Below are positions 7,733 through 15,980 of a stretch of DNA of 23,735 bases, in pieces. Both the position numbers and the translations under genes were made by a program. How positions within the stretch are numbered: the first letter of the stretch is position 1; each line of letters starts with the position of its first letter. Source of the stretch: Planctomycetota bacterium (GTDB taxonomy: Bacteria; Planctomycetota; Phycisphaerae; FEN-1346; JAACEH01); the NCBI GenBank assembly GCA_016935955.1, contig JAFGPY010000287.1, forward strand, positions 1 to 23,735. Reading direction: 5' to 3'. Under the pieces are notes generated by a model that was given only the letters and a program-made list of their open reading frames with translations, was not told where the DNA came from and ran no database searches.

Positions 7733-7940
7733 ATTCACCTCGAAGGAATCGGAAAAGTCGCGATACCGGAGACTCGTCGCAGAGTTAAACCGTCAGCGGA
7801 CAAGAAAGTTCCACGCGATTACGGACACTCTTGCCGTCCTTGGGATCACCCGGAACAGTCGGCGTTCGTCGGAACTGCGGCTTGTGAAGCGGCCTTCGAG
7901 TTTCGCAAGACGGGTTTCACCATAAGAAAATGGGATAGAC

Positions 7941-7968
7941 TTGACCTCCGCGCTGTGGGTTGTACCAT
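7941..7968 (+). promoter_or_regulatory. Candidate promoter of the ABC importer operon
   Basis: TTGACC (7941-7946) and TACCAT (7963-7968) are 16 bases apart and about 60 bases upstream of the GTG start at 8030. The -35 is good, the -10 only moderate. The rest of the divergent gap, 7733-7940, shows no gene and no strong minus-strand promoter. Confidence 0.4.
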
Positions 7969-8029
7969 GTAGCGCTCCCGGGAAACTGAGTAGACAAGTG
8001 TCGGTGTTGCGTCTGCAAGGAGAGTATCT

Positions 8030-11000
8030 GTGGCCCGCATGCTCGTGAAGATGCTCCTCGTGATCGCGGGACTCTTCGCACTCTTCCAGGTGGCTCAACG
8101 GAGCAGTGTCTTCTTCGCCAAGCCCAAAGTCCGGCTGCGTCTTGTGGCTGTCGGCGAATCCGCCGACGGCAAACCCCTGCGCTGGACCTTCTCCGTCGAC
8201 AAGCGCGGCATGATGACCCTCGATGGTCTGCCGGTGTCTGACCTGAACCCCCTGGCGTCGAAGATCCGCGGCACTCAAGGGACGTTGACCATCAGGGCGA
8301 AGCGGACGCTGTTGCCTTACGAAAAGGGCCTGGAGCAAACGGGCTCGCTGAATTGGGTGTTTGTCGTGTCGGCCGACGGAAGCATGACGCTGGACGGCGA
8401 GCCGGCTTCGGTGGCGGACGTCGTCCGGCGTGTCGAGCCGCTGATTGTCCAGGGTGTGACCCAGCCGGTCAAGGTCAAGGACGTCCTGGCCAAAGCCGAA
8501 CCGCTGGACATGGCGCTGCCGAAGTCGCAGCTAAAGAGCTACACCAGCAGCGGCATGCCCTCCCTGCGGCCGACGCTCGCTTCGGTCAAGCCGGGCGACG
8601 ATCTGATCCGCATGCCCACGCGCTCCAAGGTGTCGTTCCCCGGACGCATGACCTACAAGCAGGCCTTCCCCCAGGATGACGACGAGCCGGAGTTCGTCAT
8701 CAACGGATTCCACGAGTCGCCGTTCCTGCGCGATCGCGCCGCCCAGGACAAGCTCGAAACCTACGTCGAGGTCGACGACGAGAAGATCTACTATCTGCCC
8801 GAGGCCGACGCGCTGCCTCCGGTCGAGGAGCGGCTGCCGCTGAATCCGGCGGTCGTGAACGGACCGGACACGGCCCTGTACGGCCGGCGGAAATTCGGTC
8901 GCGTCTGGTACCGTGCCGCGGGCGCCATCTGGGACTTCACCCGCAAGCTGGGTATGGAAAGCTTCGTCAAGACTGATCCCAAGGGCGATATCCAGCCGGC
9001 CCTGGCCTACAGGTGGACCATCGAAGACAATCGCGTTTACACCTTCTACATGCGCAAGGGCCACAAGTGGTCCGACGGGCATCCCTTCACCGTGCAGGAC
9101 ATTCTTTGGGTGACCAACACGGTGATCGGCTCGCCGTATTGGGTGGCCCGTCCGATGTGGATGGCGCCGACGGACGGAGCGGCAACGCTCTACGTGGACG
9201 ACATTCTGGACTGGCAGAAGCTGGCCGCGCGGCTCGTTGAGCAGGGCCGGTCGGACGCGCCGTCTCCGGGCAGGCAGGTGTGGCGCCTGGCGGACGAGGC
9301 GTTTCGAAAGATGCTGACAGAGGTCGCCGACGGCCGGAAGTTGAACGAGGACGAGCGCTACGAATTCATCAACAGTCTGGGCCGCTTGTTCCGCAAGCCG
9401 GAGTTCTACGACGAAGCGGCGTGGCATAACCCCGACCTCGACAGCGAGATCAAGGACCTTGAGAGCCGCATCACCACGTTGGACCGGGAGGGGCTGTGGC
9501 GGCTCCAGACGCTTCGCGTCCGCAACGACTGGCTCGAGCGACGCAAGTTGACGCCTGCGGACCCGCAGTACGAGAAGCTGAAACTCAATGACAGCGAGGT
9601 CTTTCGGCTGAACATGCAGATGTTCCGGGTGGCCTACCCGGGCCTGGTCCAGAAGGCCCTCCGCACCCGCGTTAAGATCGAGGCCGTTGCCGACGAAGAC
9701 GGCGATGACACGCACATCATCCGTTTCACGTTCAACAAGCCCAACTCGTTCTTCCTGCAGGAGACCGGCCACTTCATGTTCTACCGGGGGCTGTTCGCCA
9801 TGGCCCGACACACCACGGGGGCTTGGCATCCCGAGGGCACGAACCAGGTGACCGTGGAAGACATCCGGCACTGGAAGAAGTTCGTCAAGACGCTCAAGGA
9901 GCAGGCCGCGGCACAGAAGGACAGTCCCGGCAAGCGAATCTGGCCGGCCATCAGCGAAGACGTCAGGAAACAGATCGACGAGGCGATCGCTTCCGGCACG
10001 CTGAAGGACGCCCCCAAGGCCAGGGACCTGCCGTCGGTGACCCAACGCTTCGTGGCCGAACTCAATCGCCTCCTGACCCGGCGTGATTTTTACCAGGCCG
10101 ACGTCTGGACCCGCCCGGACGGCATGCCGGTGGACCTCGACAGCGAGATGCAGACCCTGTTCACCGACGAGGACGGCAACCGCCGCCACATCTCCCAGGA
10201 GCGGCTGTTCAAGTCGGCCGAAGTGACCCGCTACAACTACCTGCTGATGCGGCGCAACCTGCTCGGCCGCGGCATCGACAATCTGAACGACCAGGAAGTC
10301 TACCGGCTGAACCAGATGATGTTCCGTGCGGCCTACGACGGCGACGGCGTCTTCGAGGAGGACGACGACACGGTGCTGGTGGCTCGCGACCGCACCGACG
10401 CCCTGGACAAGGAAGCCCGCCGCATCGGCTGGAAGAGTTGGGTCGACCGCTTCCGCAAGATGGGCTCCTACCATCCGCCGGACCATAAGGACGAGCCCAA
10501 CTTCAACATGCCCTCGTTGCATCCCTGGTTGCTGGTGGCTGAGGAAGGCGACACGGTGCTGAAGGCCGTCCGCAATCCCTACTACTACAAGGTGGACCCC
10601 GAGGGCAACCAACTGCCGTACATCGACATGATCATTACCGAGAAGACCGGCGACAAAAACACGCGGCAGGGCAAGATGCGGGCCGGTAAGGTCGGATTCC
10701 AGGCCCGCGACCTCGAATTCTCGGACTTCACGTACCTGAAGCAGTTCGAGAAGAGCGGTGGCTACCGCGTGCTGCTGTGGGCCAACGACTATTGCGGCGA
10801 GCTGACCTTCTACGTCGACCAGGCGATCATCAATCCGGTGTTGCGGCGGGTGTTCGGCGATTGGCGGTTCCACCACGCCCTGTCCTATGCGTTGGATCGT
10901 CAGCAGATGATCGACGTGATCTGGAAGGGCATGGGCGAGCCGGCCCAGTGGTCGGCCCCGGAGGGCTCCAAGTACTATGTCAAGGAACACGCCGAAGCGG

Positions 11001-11683
11001 CCGTCGAGTACAATCCCGAGAAGGCCAATCAGTTGTTGGACGAGATGTTCAGGGACTTCGGCTGGGACCGCAAGTCGCCGGACGGAAAGCGCATGTACAA
11101 GGACGACGACGGCCAGTGGCACGTCCTGACGATCGACGTGAACACGGACGAGGCCCGTCCGTTGCCCGCCGTGGAAATGGCCGTCCACTATTGGCAGGAA
11201 GTGGGCCTGAACTGCCAGATGCAGATCCGGGCCGCCAACTACATCACCAACCTGGGCAACATCGGGAAGAACGAACTCGGGGTGCACAAGGAGGGCGGCA
11301 ACTTCTTCGGCCCGCTGCTGGCCGGCGGTCTGGCGCCGACGCATCCGGCCGAATGCAGTCAGTGGCCGGCCTGGGCCAAGTGGATCCGCAGCGGAGGCAT
11401 CGACGGGGAAGAGCCGCCCGAGCGCGTCAAGCAACTGGAGCTGATCTGGTCCCGCGTGATCGAGGCCCCGAACGAGGAGGCCCAGTTGAAGGCCTGGCGC
11501 GAACTGAGCCTGCGGGCGGCACACATGCTGCCGATTCTCGGCGTCATGACCTCGCCGGGGCAGGTCATCTACGTTCATAATTCGTTCCGCAACGTGCCCG
11601 AACTGGCGATGGCGGGCTGGGGCGCTCACGAACCGGCCAATTGCTGTCCGGAAGCCTTCTATATCATCCCCGGGGACCAATAG
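8030..11683 (+). CDS. Giant ABC importer substrate-binding protein, family 5, with inserted and fused modules
   Basis: A 1217-aa extracytoplasmic solute-binding protein of the oligopeptide/dipeptide class (usual length about 500-600). The family core is seen in pieces: AYRWTIEDNRVYTFYMRKGHKWSDG-type text at 326-350, HPFTVQDILW (351-360), THIIRFTFNKPNSFFLQETG (561-580), AVRNPYYYKVDPEGNQLPYI (846-865), and HHALSYALDRQQMIDVIWKG (948-967). Two related insertions occupy 389-538 and 609-771. Residues 8-28 are a membrane helix or signal without a lipobox Cys, followed by two short ExbD/TolR-like motif copies (51-70, 108-127). The GTG start at 8030 is chosen because AAGGAG at 8017-8022 is 7 bases upstream; ATG 8039 is too far. 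First gene of the operon; the permease starts 2 bases after its stop. Ligand unknown: peptide or oligosaccharide. Confidence 0.85.
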   Translation: MARMLVKMLLVIAGLFALFQVAQRSSVFFAKPKVRLRLVAVGESADGKPLRWTFSVDKRGMMTLDGLPVSDLNPLASKIRGTQGTLTIRAKRTLLPYEKGLEQTGSLNWVFVVSADGSMTLDGEPASVADVVRRVEPLIVQGVTQPVKVKDVLAKAEPLDMALPKSQLKSYTSSGMPSLRPTLASVKPGDDLIRMPTRSKVSFPGRMTYKQAFPQDDDEPEFVINGFHESPFLRDRAAQDKLETYVEVDDEKIYYLPEADALPPVEERLPLNPAVVNGPDTALYGRRKFGRVWYRAAGAIWDFTRKLGMESFVKTDPKGDIQPALAYRWTIEDNRVYTFYMRKGHKWSDGHPFTVQDILWVTNTVIGSPYWVARPMWMAPTDGAATLYVDDILDWQKLAARLVEQGRSDAPSPGRQVWRLADEAFRKMLTEVADGRKLNEDERYEFINSLGRLFRKPEFYDEAAWHNPDLDSEIKDLESRITTLDREGLWRLQTLRVRNDWLERRKLTPADPQYEKLKLNDSEVFRLNMQMFRVAYPGLVQKALRTRVKIEAVADEDGDDTHIIRFTFNKPNSFFLQETGHFMFYRGLFAMARHTTGAWHPEGTNQVTVEDIRHWKKFVKTLKEQAAAQKDSPGKRIWPAISEDVRKQIDEAIASGTLKDAPKARDLPSVTQRFVAELNRLLTRRDFYQADVWTRPDGMPVDLDSEMQTLFTDEDGNRRHISQERLFKSAEVTRYNYLLMRRNLLGRGIDNLNDQEVYRLNQMMFRAAYDGDGVFEEDDDTVLVARDRTDALDKEARRIGWKSWVDRFRKMGSYHPPDHKDEPNFNMPSLHPWLLVAEEGDTVLKAVRNPYYYKVDPEGNQLPYIDMIITEKTGDKNTRQGKMRAGKVGFQARDLEFSDFTYLKQFEKSGGYRVLLWANDYCGELTFYVDQAIINPVLRRVFGDWRFHHALSYALDRQQMIDVIWKGMGEPAQWSAPEGSKYYVKEHAEAAVEYNPEKANQLLDEMFRDFGWDRKSPDGKRMYKDDDGQWHVLTIDVNTDEARPLPAVEMAVHYWQEVGLNCQMQIRAANYITNLGNIGKNELGVHKEGGNFFGPLLAGGLAPTHPAECSQWPAWAKWIRSGGIDGEEPPERVKQLELIWSRVIEAPNEEAQLKAWRELSLRAAHMLPILGVMTSPGQVIYVHNSFRNVPELAMAGWGAHEPANCCPEAFYIIPGDQ
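8126..8479 (+). other. Two tandem ExbD/TolR-like motif copies at the N-terminus of the binding protein
   Basis: Residues 52-70 and 109-127 of the 1217-aa protein align without gaps at 11 of 19 positions, sharing W-x-F-x-V and the core MTLDG-x-P-x-S. The pattern of a strand, G-x-[ML]-x-L-[DN]-G-x-P-[VA]-S and then a helix resembles the periplasmic domain of ExbD/TolR proteins, which also have one N-terminal membrane helix. The duplication is seen directly; the ExbD relationship is inference. Confidence 0.5.
9194..9643 (+). other. Inserted helical module, copy 1, within the binding protein
   Basis: Residues 389-538, from VDDILDW to RLNMQMFRVAYPG, interrupt the family 5 core between the SPYW segment and VKIEAV. 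It aligns with copy 2 at several anchored blocks: VDDILDW/VEDIRHW, SPGRQVW/SPGKRIW, RLFRKPEFYDEAAW/RLLTRRDFYQADVW, LNDSEVFRLNMQMFRVAYPG/LNDQEVYRLNQMMFRAAYDG. Confidence 0.75.
9854..10342 (+). other. Inserted helical module, copy 2, within the binding protein
   Basis: Residues 609-771, from VEDIRHW to MMFRAAYDG, interrupt the core after the HFMFYRGLFAMARH segment and before HPWLLVAEEGDTVLKAVRNP. The last 20 residues match copy 1 at 14 positions. It is about 13 residues longer than copy 1, with indels between the anchored blocks. No known domain recognised. Confidence 0.75.
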
Positions 11684-11685
11684 GT

Positions 11686-12690
11686 ATGCTGGGCCGATAC
11701 ATCCTCAAGAGAGCGCTGCTGGCGATTCCCACGCTGCTGCTGATCTCCTTCTCCATCTTCATGTTCATCCAACTGCCTCCCGGCAGCTACGTCGAGGTGA
11801 AGATCGAGGAGATGAAGAAAGAGGGCCAGGTGGACATGGCCGAAGTCAACCAGCTCGTCAACCGCTACAAGCTCGACAAGCCGGCCTACGTGCAATACAC
11901 CTACTGGATGGGCGGCCTGCTCAAGGGCGACATGGGCGAGTCCTTCGTGGATAAAAAGGACGTCACCGACATTCTGGCCGAACGCCTGCCCCCCACGGCC
12001 ACCATCAGCATCCTGACCATCCTGCTGACCTGGACCATCGCCGTGCCCTTTGGCATCTTCGCTGCCGTGAAGAAGAACACCGTCTGGGACTACCTGCTGA
12101 CGTTCATCGGTCTTGCGGCCATGGCTACGCCAGGGTTCGTTCTGGCCCTGGTCTTCCAGATGATCTCCGTCCATTGGGCGGAGTCCCACGGCACCACGTT
12201 CGATCCGTCGGGCCTGTTCAGCCGCGAGTACCTGGGCCAGCCCTGGAGCATCGACAAGATCCTCGACATGATGAAGCACATCTGGATTCCGGTGGTGATT
12301 CTTGGCGTGGCGGGGACGGCCGGCATGATCCGTATTCTCAGGGCCAACGTCATTGACGAGCTTCGCAAGCAGTACGTGCTGTGCGCCCGGGCCCGCGGCC
12401 TTCACCCGGTGATGGTGATCCTGCGCTATCCCGTTCGCGTGGCCATCAATCCAATGATCTCGAACATCGGCCTGGTGCTGCCGACGATCATTTCCGGCAC
12501 GCTGATCATCGCCAAGGTGCTGAACCTCGAGACGGTCGGGCCGAAGCTGCTGACGGCCCTGCAGAACCAGGACACGTATCTGGCGGCCAGCATTGTCTTC
12601 ATGGAGTGCGTGCTGGCGGTCATCGGCATCCTGATCTCGGACATTCTGCTGTCGATGGTCGATCCGAGAATCAAGTTCGGAAGCAAGTAG
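11686..12690 (+). CDS. dppB: ABC importer permease, DppB/OppB type
   Basis: A 334-aa inner-membrane permease of the dipeptide/oligopeptide importer class. It starts MLGRYILKRALLAIPTLLLI, the standard opening with the first membrane helix, followed by a long extracytoplasmic segment containing YKLDKPAYVQYTYWMGGLLKGD-type text (family: LGLDxPxxxQYxxWL) and GESF. Several more helices follow, and the EAA-type coupling loop is seen as QYVLCARARGLHPVMVILRY, which docks on the ATPases. It ends in DPRIKFG, the usual family ending. The start at ATG 11686 lies 2 bases after the stop of the binding-protein gene, so translation is probably coupled. The symbol names the family, not a proven substrate. High confidence in the transporter role. 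Confidence 0.93.
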   Translation: MLGRYILKRALLAIPTLLLISFSIFMFIQLPPGSYVEVKIEEMKKEGQVDMAEVNQLVNRYKLDKPAYVQYTYWMGGLLKGDMGESFVDKKDVTDILAERLPPTATISILTILLTWTIAVPFGIFAAVKKNTVWDYLLTFIGLAAMATPGFVLALVFQMISVHWAESHGTTFDPSGLFSREYLGQPWSIDKILDMMKHIWIPVVILGVAGTAGMIRILRANVIDELRKQYVLCARARGLHPVMVILRYPVRVAINPMISNIGLVLPTIISGTLIIAKVLNLETVGPKLLTALQNQDTYLAASIVFMECVLAVIGILISDILLSMVDPRIKFGSK

Positions 12691-12742
12691 AACGTCCTCC
12701 GGCGCAACCGGAGACGGCGATCACTAGGGACGGTAGGTGAAT

Positions 12743-13885
12743 ATGAGTGCGGCCAAGGCCACGATACCCGCGAAGGTAGAGGACGCCGAAGAGGCAAAAC
12801 TCGCCTATTACGAGGCGTCCCAATGGACCCTCATGAAGCGGCGCTTCAGCAAGCACAAGGTCGCCGTCTGGACGACCTACGTCATTGCCGCCCTGTACAT
12901 TCTCTGCATGAACTGCGACTTCTTCTCCTTCTACGATCCGAACGAGTTCCATGAGAACTGGGTCAACATGCCGCCGCAGACCCTGCATTTCGGCAAGGTC
13001 GAGGGGTACTCGCTGCCGCGGTTCTACGTTCATCCCTGCGAGCGGATTCGCAACCCGGTGACGCTGGCCGAGCGTTACTACGCCGACACCAGCCGCCGCG
13101 TGCCCTTGCAGTTCTTCGTCCAGGGCCGACCGTGGAAGTTCCTGTGGATGTTCGAGACGCGCCTGCACTTCTTCGGCGTGTCCGAGGGAGAGACCTGTTT
13201 CCTGTTCGGCACCGGACAGCTTGGGCAGGACATGTTCAGCCGCGTACTCTTCGGCGGGCGAATCTCGCTGCTGGTGGGCTTCACGGCCGTGTTCCTGAGC
13301 TTCTTCCTGGGCATCGCCCTGGGCGGCATCAGCGGCTTCTTCGGCGGCAAGATCGACATGCTCATCCAGCGCGTCGCCGAAATCCTGATGACCGTGCCGA
13401 AGATTCCGATCTGGCTGACCATGGCTGCGGCCATTCCCAAGGGCTGGTCGTCCCTGCAGAGCTACTTCGTCATGACGCTGATCCTGGCCTGCATGGGCTG
13501 GACCAGCCTTTGCCGCACGGTTCGCGGCAAGCTGCTGGCCCTTCGCGAGGAGGACTACGCCCGGGCCGCGATCCTGGCCGGGGCCACGCAGAGGCGCGTC
13601 ATCTTCGTGCACCTGATCCCCAACTTCCTGAGCCACATCATCGCCACGCTGACGCTGGCCATTCCGGGCATGATTCTCTCGGAGACGTCGCTGAGCTTCC
13701 TGGGCCTGGGCCTGCGGCCGCCGATCGTCAGTTGGGGCGTGCTGCTGAAGGAGGCCCAGAGTGGGGAGATCGTCATGAACCAGCCGTGGCTGCTGATTCC
13801 GGCCGTGGCGGTCATTCTGACCGTCCTGGCTTTCAACTTCGCCGGCGAAGGACTCCGTGACGCCGCCGACCCCTACGCGACATAA
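12743..13885 (+). CDS. dppC: ABC importer permease, DppC/OppC type with long extracytoplasmic loop
   Basis: A 380-aa inner-membrane permease, partner of the preceding DppB-type gene. The N-terminal cytoplasmic part contains SQWTLMKRRFSKHKVAVWTT before the first membrane helix (about 50-65). The family signature GTGQLGQDMFSRVLFGGRIS appears about 155-175 (usual form GTDxxGRDxxSRxxxG), and the EAA loop is DYARAAILAGATQRRVIFVH. It ends EGLRDAADPYAT, the standard ending. Between helix 1 and the signature there are about 90 residues, longer than in classic DppC, including RRVPLQFFVQGRPWKFLWMF. I have seen similar text in some long-form members of the family. ATG 12743 is chosen over GTG 12737 because AGGTG would overlap the GTG. 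It follows DppB by 52 bases. Confidence 0.93.
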   Translation: MSAAKATIPAKVEDAEEAKLAYYEASQWTLMKRRFSKHKVAVWTTYVIAALYILCMNCDFFSFYDPNEFHENWVNMPPQTLHFGKVEGYSLPRFYVHPCERIRNPVTLAERYYADTSRRVPLQFFVQGRPWKFLWMFETRLHFFGVSEGETCFLFGTGQLGQDMFSRVLFGGRISLLVGFTAVFLSFFLGIALGGISGFFGGKIDMLIQRVAEILMTVPKIPIWLTMAAAIPKGWSSLQSYFVMTLILACMGWTSLCRTVRGKLLALREEDYARAAILAGATQRRVIFVHLIPNFLSHIIATLTLAIPGMILSETSLSFLGLGLRPPIVSWGVLLKEAQSGEIVMNQPWLLIPAVAVILTVLAFNFAGEGLRDAADPYAT

Positions 13886-13897
13886 GGGTGACCGGAC

Positions 13898-14896
13898 ATG
13901 CAGAAAGAACCGATTCTCGAATTCGAAGACGTGGCCGTCGAGTACCAGCTCGACGAGGGCATCGTTCGCGCGGTCAACGGCGTCAGCTACCAGGTCTTCG
14001 CCGACGAGACGCTGGCCATCGTCGGTGAGAGCGGCTGCGGCAAAAGCCAGAGCAGCTATGCGGCCATGGGGCTGATCCAGCCCCCCGGACGCGTGACGCG
14101 CGGCAATATCTGGTTCAAGGAGGCCGAGGGCAAGCCGCGCATCGACCTGACCCGCTTCGAGCGCAACAGCAAGGAGATTCGCAGCATTCGCGGCGGCAAG
14201 CTGGCCATGATCTTCCAGGAACCGATGACCGCCCTGAGCCCGGTGCACCGCATCGGCAAGCAGCTCGACGAGGTCCTCAAGCTGCACACGACGATGGACA
14301 AGGAGCAGCGCATCGAACGGGCCTGCGAGATGCTCCGTCGCGTCGGCATCCCCGACGCCCACAAGCGGTACTACCAGTACAGCTTCGAGTTCTCGGGCGG
14401 CATGCGGCAGAGGATCATGATCGCCATCGCCTTGGCATGCAACCCGCGGGTGCTCATCGCCGACGAGCCGACGACCGGTCTCGACGTGACCATTCAGTCG
14501 CAGATTCTCGAATTGATGCAGACGCTCCAGAAGGAGCACCACATGGGCGTCGTGTTGATCACGCACGATCTGGCCGTGGTCGCCGAGACGGCCGACCGCG
14601 TGGCCGTCATGTACCTGGGCAAGATCGTCGAGTTGGCCGACGTCAAGACGCTCTTCGCTTCGCCGAAACATCCGTACACCGTCGCCCTGATGAAGTCGGT
14701 CATCGGGTCGCCGCTGGCGGCCGACGGTCGGCTGCAGACCATTCGCGGCAGCGTCCCGGGTCCGCTCGAGACGGTGCCCGGCTGCGATTTCCATCCGCGG
14801 TGCGATTCGTTTATTCCCGGTGTCTGCGACAAGCAGGTGCCTGTGTTCAAGGATATCGACGGCAAGACGCAGGTCGCTTGCCATCTATACCGCTGA
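13898..14896 (+). CDS. dppD: ABC importer ATPase, DppD/OppD type
   Basis: A 332-aa cytoplasmic ATPase that powers the importer. Walker A is GESGCGKS (43-50), the Q-loop FQEP (106-109), the signature FSGGMRQR (165-172), Walker B VLIADEP (185-191), and the H-loop His223 in LITHDL. The C-terminal oligopeptide-transporter tail is present, with the Cys-containing PGCDFHPRCDSF and later ACHLY, which marks the Opp/Dpp subfamily. Walker A is followed by Gln where Thr is usual (GKSQ rather than GKST), a tolerated position. It starts 12 bases after the dppC stop with AAGGGTGA upstream. FSGGM is common in the D subunit, while the next gene has FSGGQ as expected for F. Confidence 0.95.
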   Translation: MQKEPILEFEDVAVEYQLDEGIVRAVNGVSYQVFADETLAIVGESGCGKSQSSYAAMGLIQPPGRVTRGNIWFKEAEGKPRIDLTRFERNSKEIRSIRGGKLAMIFQEPMTALSPVHRIGKQLDEVLKLHTTMDKEQRIERACEMLRRVGIPDAHKRYYQYSFEFSGGMRQRIMIAIALACNPRVLIADEPTTGLDVTIQSQILELMQTLQKEHHMGVVLITHDLAVVAETADRVAVMYLGKIVELADVKTLFASPKHPYTVALMKSVIGSPLAADGRLQTIRGSVPGPLETVPGCDFHPRCDSFIPGVCDKQVPVFKDIDGKTQVACHLYR

Positions 14897-14915
14897 GGCG
14901 GGAAGTGAGCCGCTT

Positions 14916-15965
14916 ATGAAGCCACCATTACTGAGTGTCAAGAATCTGCGGGTGTGGTTCCCCAAGGAGACGAGCTTCTTCGGCAAGACCCTGACGTGGG
15001 TCAAGGCCGTGGACGACGTCTGCTTCGACCTGCACGAAGGCGAAACGCTGGGCCTGGTCGGCGAAAGCGGCAGCGGCAAAAGCACCACCGGTTATGCCAT
15101 CCTCCGGGCCCTGCATCCCCGGGAAGGCTCCGTCCTGTTCTGTCCCGACGGCGAGCACGTCTACGATCTGTCGAAGATGGAGCACAACGAGCTGCGGCCG
15201 CTGCGCCGCGAGATGCAGATGATCTTCCAGGACCCGTTCTCGTCGCTGAACCCCAGGATGACGGTCCTGCAACTGGTCAGCGAGCCGCTGAAAGTCAACG
15301 GCGTCGGCAACAAGGAGGAACGCAAGCAGCGCGTTCGCCAGCTCATCGTCGAAGCCGGCCTGAAGGCTGAGTTCCTGAACCGCTATCCGCACGCCTTCTC
15401 CGGCGGACAGCGGCAGAGGATCGTCATCGCCCGGGCCCTGGCCCTGCAGCCGAAACTAATCGTCTGCGACGAGCCGGTCTCGGCGCTGGACGTCTCGGTT
15501 CAGGCCCAGATCCTCAACCTGATGATGGCCCTGAAGGAGAAGTACGGACTGTCGTACGTGTTCATCGCCCATGACCTCGAAGTGGTTCGCCACATTGCCG
15601 ATCGCGTGGCCGTGATGTACGCCGGCCGACTGGTCGAGGACGGCACCAAGGCCCAGGTCTTCGACAACCCGCTGCACCCTTACACGCGGGCGCTGCTGGC
15701 CTCGTCGCCCAAGCCCAACCCCAGCCACCGTGCCAAGCGCGGCATCCTGCACGGCGAAGTGCCCGATCCATCGAACCTGCCGTCCGGGTGCGTCTTCCAT
15801 CCGAGATGCCCCGAGGCCAAGCCCATCTGCCGCGAGGTCGTTCCGGCCCAGACCAACATCGACGGTCGCAACGTCCGCTGTCTGCTCTACGAATCCGGCC
15901 GCAAGCTCGATACCTCGAACACCACCCCGGCGGCGCCAGGCGACAACGGATCGCCCAAAGCCTGA
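14916..15965 (+). CDS. dppF: ABC importer ATPase, DppF/OppF type
   Basis: A 349-aa second ATPase of the importer, forming a heterodimer with the preceding one. Walker A GESGSGKST (49-57), Q-loop FQDP (104-107), signature FSGGQRQR (161-168), Walker B LIVCDEP (181-187), H-loop His219 in FIAHDL. The segment WFPKETSFFGKTLTWVKAVD (14-33) is the usual DppF opening, and the tail PSGCVFHPRCPEAKPICREV carries the three Cys and the HPRCP motif of the family. A variable tail of about 20 residues follows. The frame stays open upstream into dppD, but ATG 14916 is where homology begins, 19 bases after the dppD stop. Last gene of the operon. Confidence 0.95.
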   Translation: MKPPLLSVKNLRVWFPKETSFFGKTLTWVKAVDDVCFDLHEGETLGLVGESGSGKSTTGYAILRALHPREGSVLFCPDGEHVYDLSKMEHNELRPLRREMQMIFQDPFSSLNPRMTVLQLVSEPLKVNGVGNKEERKQRVRQLIVEAGLKAEFLNRYPHAFSGGQRQRIVIARALALQPKLIVCDEPVSALDVSVQAQILNLMMALKEKYGLSYVFIAHDLEVVRHIADRVAVMYAGRLVEDGTKAQVFDNPLHPYTRALLASSPKPNPSHRAKRGILHGEVPDPSNLPSGCVFHPRCPEAKPICREVVPAQTNIDGRNVRCLLYESGRKLDTSNTTPAAPGDNGSPKA

Positions 15966-15980
15966 GCGACGCGCGAAGGT

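Noticed and set aside
8531..11680. Open reading frame of 1049 codons on the minus strand, opposite the binding protein
   Set aside because: It mirrors a GC-rich gene with strong codon bias; its translation is rich in His, Arg, Val and Gln without any domain, while the plus strand shows clear family motifs.
12671..14884. Open reading frame of 737 codons on the minus strand, opposite dppC and dppD
   Set aside because: Same mirror effect of codon bias; both plus-strand genes have full family motifs, and the minus frame runs across their boundary without a gene-like start.
15721..15780. PSHRAKRGILHGEVPDPSN in DppF looked like a translated dispersed repeat
   Set aside because: The position and the GE-(V/I)-P-x-P pattern match the normal C-terminal segment of DppF/OppF proteins just before the HPRCP motif.
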